DNA of 64,000 bases from positions 310,001 through 374,000 of the forward strand of contig NZ_JASZYK010000003.1 of the NCBI RefSeq assembly GCF_030317035.1, in the 5' to 3' direction. This document shows positions 63,669 through 64,000 of the stretch, piece by piece (position 1 is the stretch's first letter; the number at the start of each line of letters is the position of its first letter). The notes beneath the pieces are model-generated. The model made no database searches and was not told the origin of the DNA. It saw only the letters and a program-made list of their open reading frames with translations. Made by a program: the position numbers and the translations under genes. This DNA is from Variovorax sp. J22G73. GTDB taxonomy: Bacteria; Pseudomonadota; Gammaproteobacteria; Burkholderiales; Burkholderiaceae_C.

Positions 63669-64000
63669 GGCAAGGGCACCGCCGCGATCATGGCGCGCAC
63701 CTGCTCGACCGCGCCGCGCCCCGCGTCGCCCACGGGCGTGAGGCGGTGGGCAATGGTTTGCGGCAGCACGGCCTGCACGTCGTCGGGCGCCACGTAGTTG
63801 CGGTTGGCCAGCAGCGCCTGGGCCTTGGCCGCGCGCAGCACCGCGATGCCGGCGCGCGGCGACAGGCCCTGCAGAAACCAGCGGCCCGAGCGGGTGGCGG
63901 CGATCAGGTCCTGCACGTAGTTCAGCAGCGCATCGGCCGCGTGCACCTGCTGCACGCGCTGCTGCAGGGCGGTCAGCTCGCTGGCGGTCAGCAAGGCGGG
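63665..64000 (-). CDS. MoxR-family AAA+ ATPase, C-terminal part
   Basis: Only the last 111 codons lie in the window; the gene continues past the right edge. The visible part is the AAA lid domain: ALLNYVQDLIAATRSGRWF, then GLSPRAGIAVLRAAKAQALL with the sensor 2 Arg, and NRNYVAPDDVQAVLPQTIAHR. This sequence is highly characteristic of MoxR ATPases. It is the first visible gene of the MoxR-DUF58-TgpA unit. Walker motifs are outside the window. Confidence 0.9.
   Translation of the reverse strand, partial: PALLTASELTALQQRVQQVHAADALLNYVQDLIAATRSGRWFLQGLSPRAGIAVLRAAKAQALLANRNYVAPDDVQAVLPQTIAHRLTPVGDAGRGAVEQVRAMIAAVPLP

Overview
The window is a very GC-rich, gene-dense stretch of bacterial chromosome. 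Orphan Bug/TctC-type binding proteins, many LysR/IclR/TetR regulators, C/G-rich intergenic hairpins of the CCCTCCCC type and the overall protein style point to a member of the Comamonadaceae, most probably Variovorax; this is recognition, not a computed assignment. I see no rRNA, tRNA, CRISPR array, phage or insertion sequence.

Region 0-13.5 kb is a run of small independent transcription units: a nucleotidyltransferase-fold protein, an NmrA-like reductase, a TetR-controlled dehydrogenase/esterase pair with two operator-like repeats, two small unknown proteins, a LuxR-type regulator carrying two degenerate HD-GYP-like halves, a DUF308 membrane protein, a RibD-like reductase, a secreted cupin, an aldo/keto reductase with a divergent LysR gene, and a tandem pair of secreted paralogues of unknown function.

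Region 13.5-23 kb is a leftward operon encoding a predicted amide-bond-forming system: a transglutaminase/DUF2126 protein, a fused circularly permuted ATP-grasp plus alpha-E protein, a lipoprotein solute-binding protein, a second transglutaminase and a RidA-family protein. A second, unfused ATP-grasp/alpha-E pair lies at 32.5-35 kb. Between them are comEC and an IclR-led acyl-CoA operon (thiolase-like, DUF35, Bug binding protein, ADP-forming acyl-CoA synthetase, enoyl-CoA hydratase, the last with a possible coupled leader peptide).

Region 35-40.3 kb holds an SDR, a GST, a LysR regulator, a phosphoethanolamine-transferase-like membrane sulfatase and an SH3-domain protein. Region 40.3-50.9 kb is a complete glycerol catabolic locus: glpK and glpR leftward, glpD and an ABC importer of the glpSTPQUV type rightward, ending in a strong terminator. 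Its two ATPases carry complementary degenerate motifs.

Region 51-58.8 kb is the most unusual part: a tightly overlapping rightward operon with a DarA-like (dialkylresorcinol) enzyme, a KAS III-type synthase, an unknown protein, a BtrH-type acyltransferase, an ABC exporter, an acyl carrier protein, a ketosynthase lacking one catalytic histidine, and a short chain-length-factor-like protein. It looks like a compact biosynthesis-and-export system for an acyl/aromatic lipid. The window closes leftward with an HD hydrolase, mltB, and a TgpA/DUF58/MoxR cluster cut by the right edge.
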